Positions 4,982 to 5,046 of a DNA stretch of 5,046 bases are shown here, piece after piece; positions within the stretch are counted from its first letter, which is position 1; every line of letters begins with the position of its first letter. This stretch comes from JAJTFW01 sp046049215 (lineage in GTDB: Bacteria; Bacteroidota; Bacteroidia; AKYH767-A; OLB10). Under the pieces are notes generated by a model. That model had not been told where the DNA came from and searched no databases. It saw nothing but the letters and a program-made list of their open reading frames with translations. A program made the position numbers and the translations under genes. Where the stretch lies: the NCBI GenBank assembly GCA_046049215.1, contig JBJOER010000061.1, forward strand, positions 1-5,046. Direction: 5' to 3'.

Positions 4982-5046
4982 AGGCTCAGCCACCAGTTAA
5001 TGCTGGTCCCTGAGCTTGTGTTCCCTGAGCTTGTCGAAGGGTCGAA

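Larger units (their letters stand above)
4509..5046. other. Gene-free repetitive region upstream of the atp operon
   Basis: I see no credible gene or RNA gene in this 538-bp stretch. From left to right it holds a short 8-bp array, a C-tract, a 12-unit 8-bp array and a 137-bp-period tandem array that reaches the window edge. The open frames here arise because the repeats contain no stop codons in any frame. The atpI/atpZ-like genes that often precede atpB are not present in this stretch. Confidence 0.8.
4729..5046. repeat. Tandem array with 137-bp period, at least 2.3 copies
   Basis: Copy 1 is 4729-4865, copy 2 is 4866-5002, and copy 3 starts at 5003 and is cut by the window edge after 44 bp. 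Copies 1 and 2 differ at one base only (C at 4818, T at 4955). Each unit holds, in order: TCCCTGAGCTTGT twice at a 15-bp period; TCGAAGGG three times; CTAC and GTAG arms 8 bp apart; a unique stretch; an 18-bp perfect palindrome; and ACAGGCTCAG. The motif CTGAGCTTGTCGAAG resembles an intergenic repeat found in many bacterial genomes, so this looks like a composite of REP-like elements that has been tandemly amplified. No transposase is in the window. Confidence 0.95.

Noticed and set aside
4729..5046. CRISPR array
   Set aside because: The whole 137-bp period is repeated, with no unique spacers between shorter repeats, and no cas gene is seen.

Overview
This window is most of an F-type (F1Fo) ATP synthase operon on the minus strand, followed on the right by about 540 bp of gene-free repetitive DNA. 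In transcription order, right to left, the genes are atpB (a), atpE (c), atpF (b), atpH (delta), atpA (alpha) and the first 28 codons of atpG (gamma), which runs off the left edge. The spacers are 43, 100, 38, 75 and 60 bp. All six genes are co-directional and none is visibly broken.

The organism is most likely a member of the Bacteroidota with moderate GC content. Four things point there: subunit a has a secretion signal and a long His-rich N-terminal domain; no gene start has a purine-rich Shine-Dalgarno sequence (the leaders are A-rich instead); a TAnnTTTG-type -7 promoter element lies just before atpB; and the gene order B-E-F-H-A-G is typical. The genus cannot be told from the sequence. 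In many members of this phylum beta and epsilon (atpD, atpC) lie elsewhere in the genome, but this window does not reach far enough to show it.

The products form one machine. Subunit a and the c ring carry protons through the membrane past Arg313 (a) and Glu65 (c). Subunits b and delta form the peripheral stalk. Alpha, with the unseen beta, forms the catalytic head, and gamma is the rotor shaft. The c subunit has a proton-type ion site, not a sodium-type one. A perfect 10-bp-stem hairpin lies just after the atpE stop codon and before atpF. It is a candidate device for making more c than the downstream subunits.

Upstream of the operon (4509-5046) is a stack of repeats: a short 8-bp array, a C-tract (9 C, GA, 7 C), a 12-unit 8-bp array (TTGGYGGR), and a tandem array with a 137-bp period that continues past the window edge. 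The 137-bp unit contains a CTGAGCTTGTCGAAG motif and an inverted relative of it, which is split by a palindromic insert. This is the least explained part of the window. No new protein-coding system was found; the novelty is in the repeats and the intercistronic structures.
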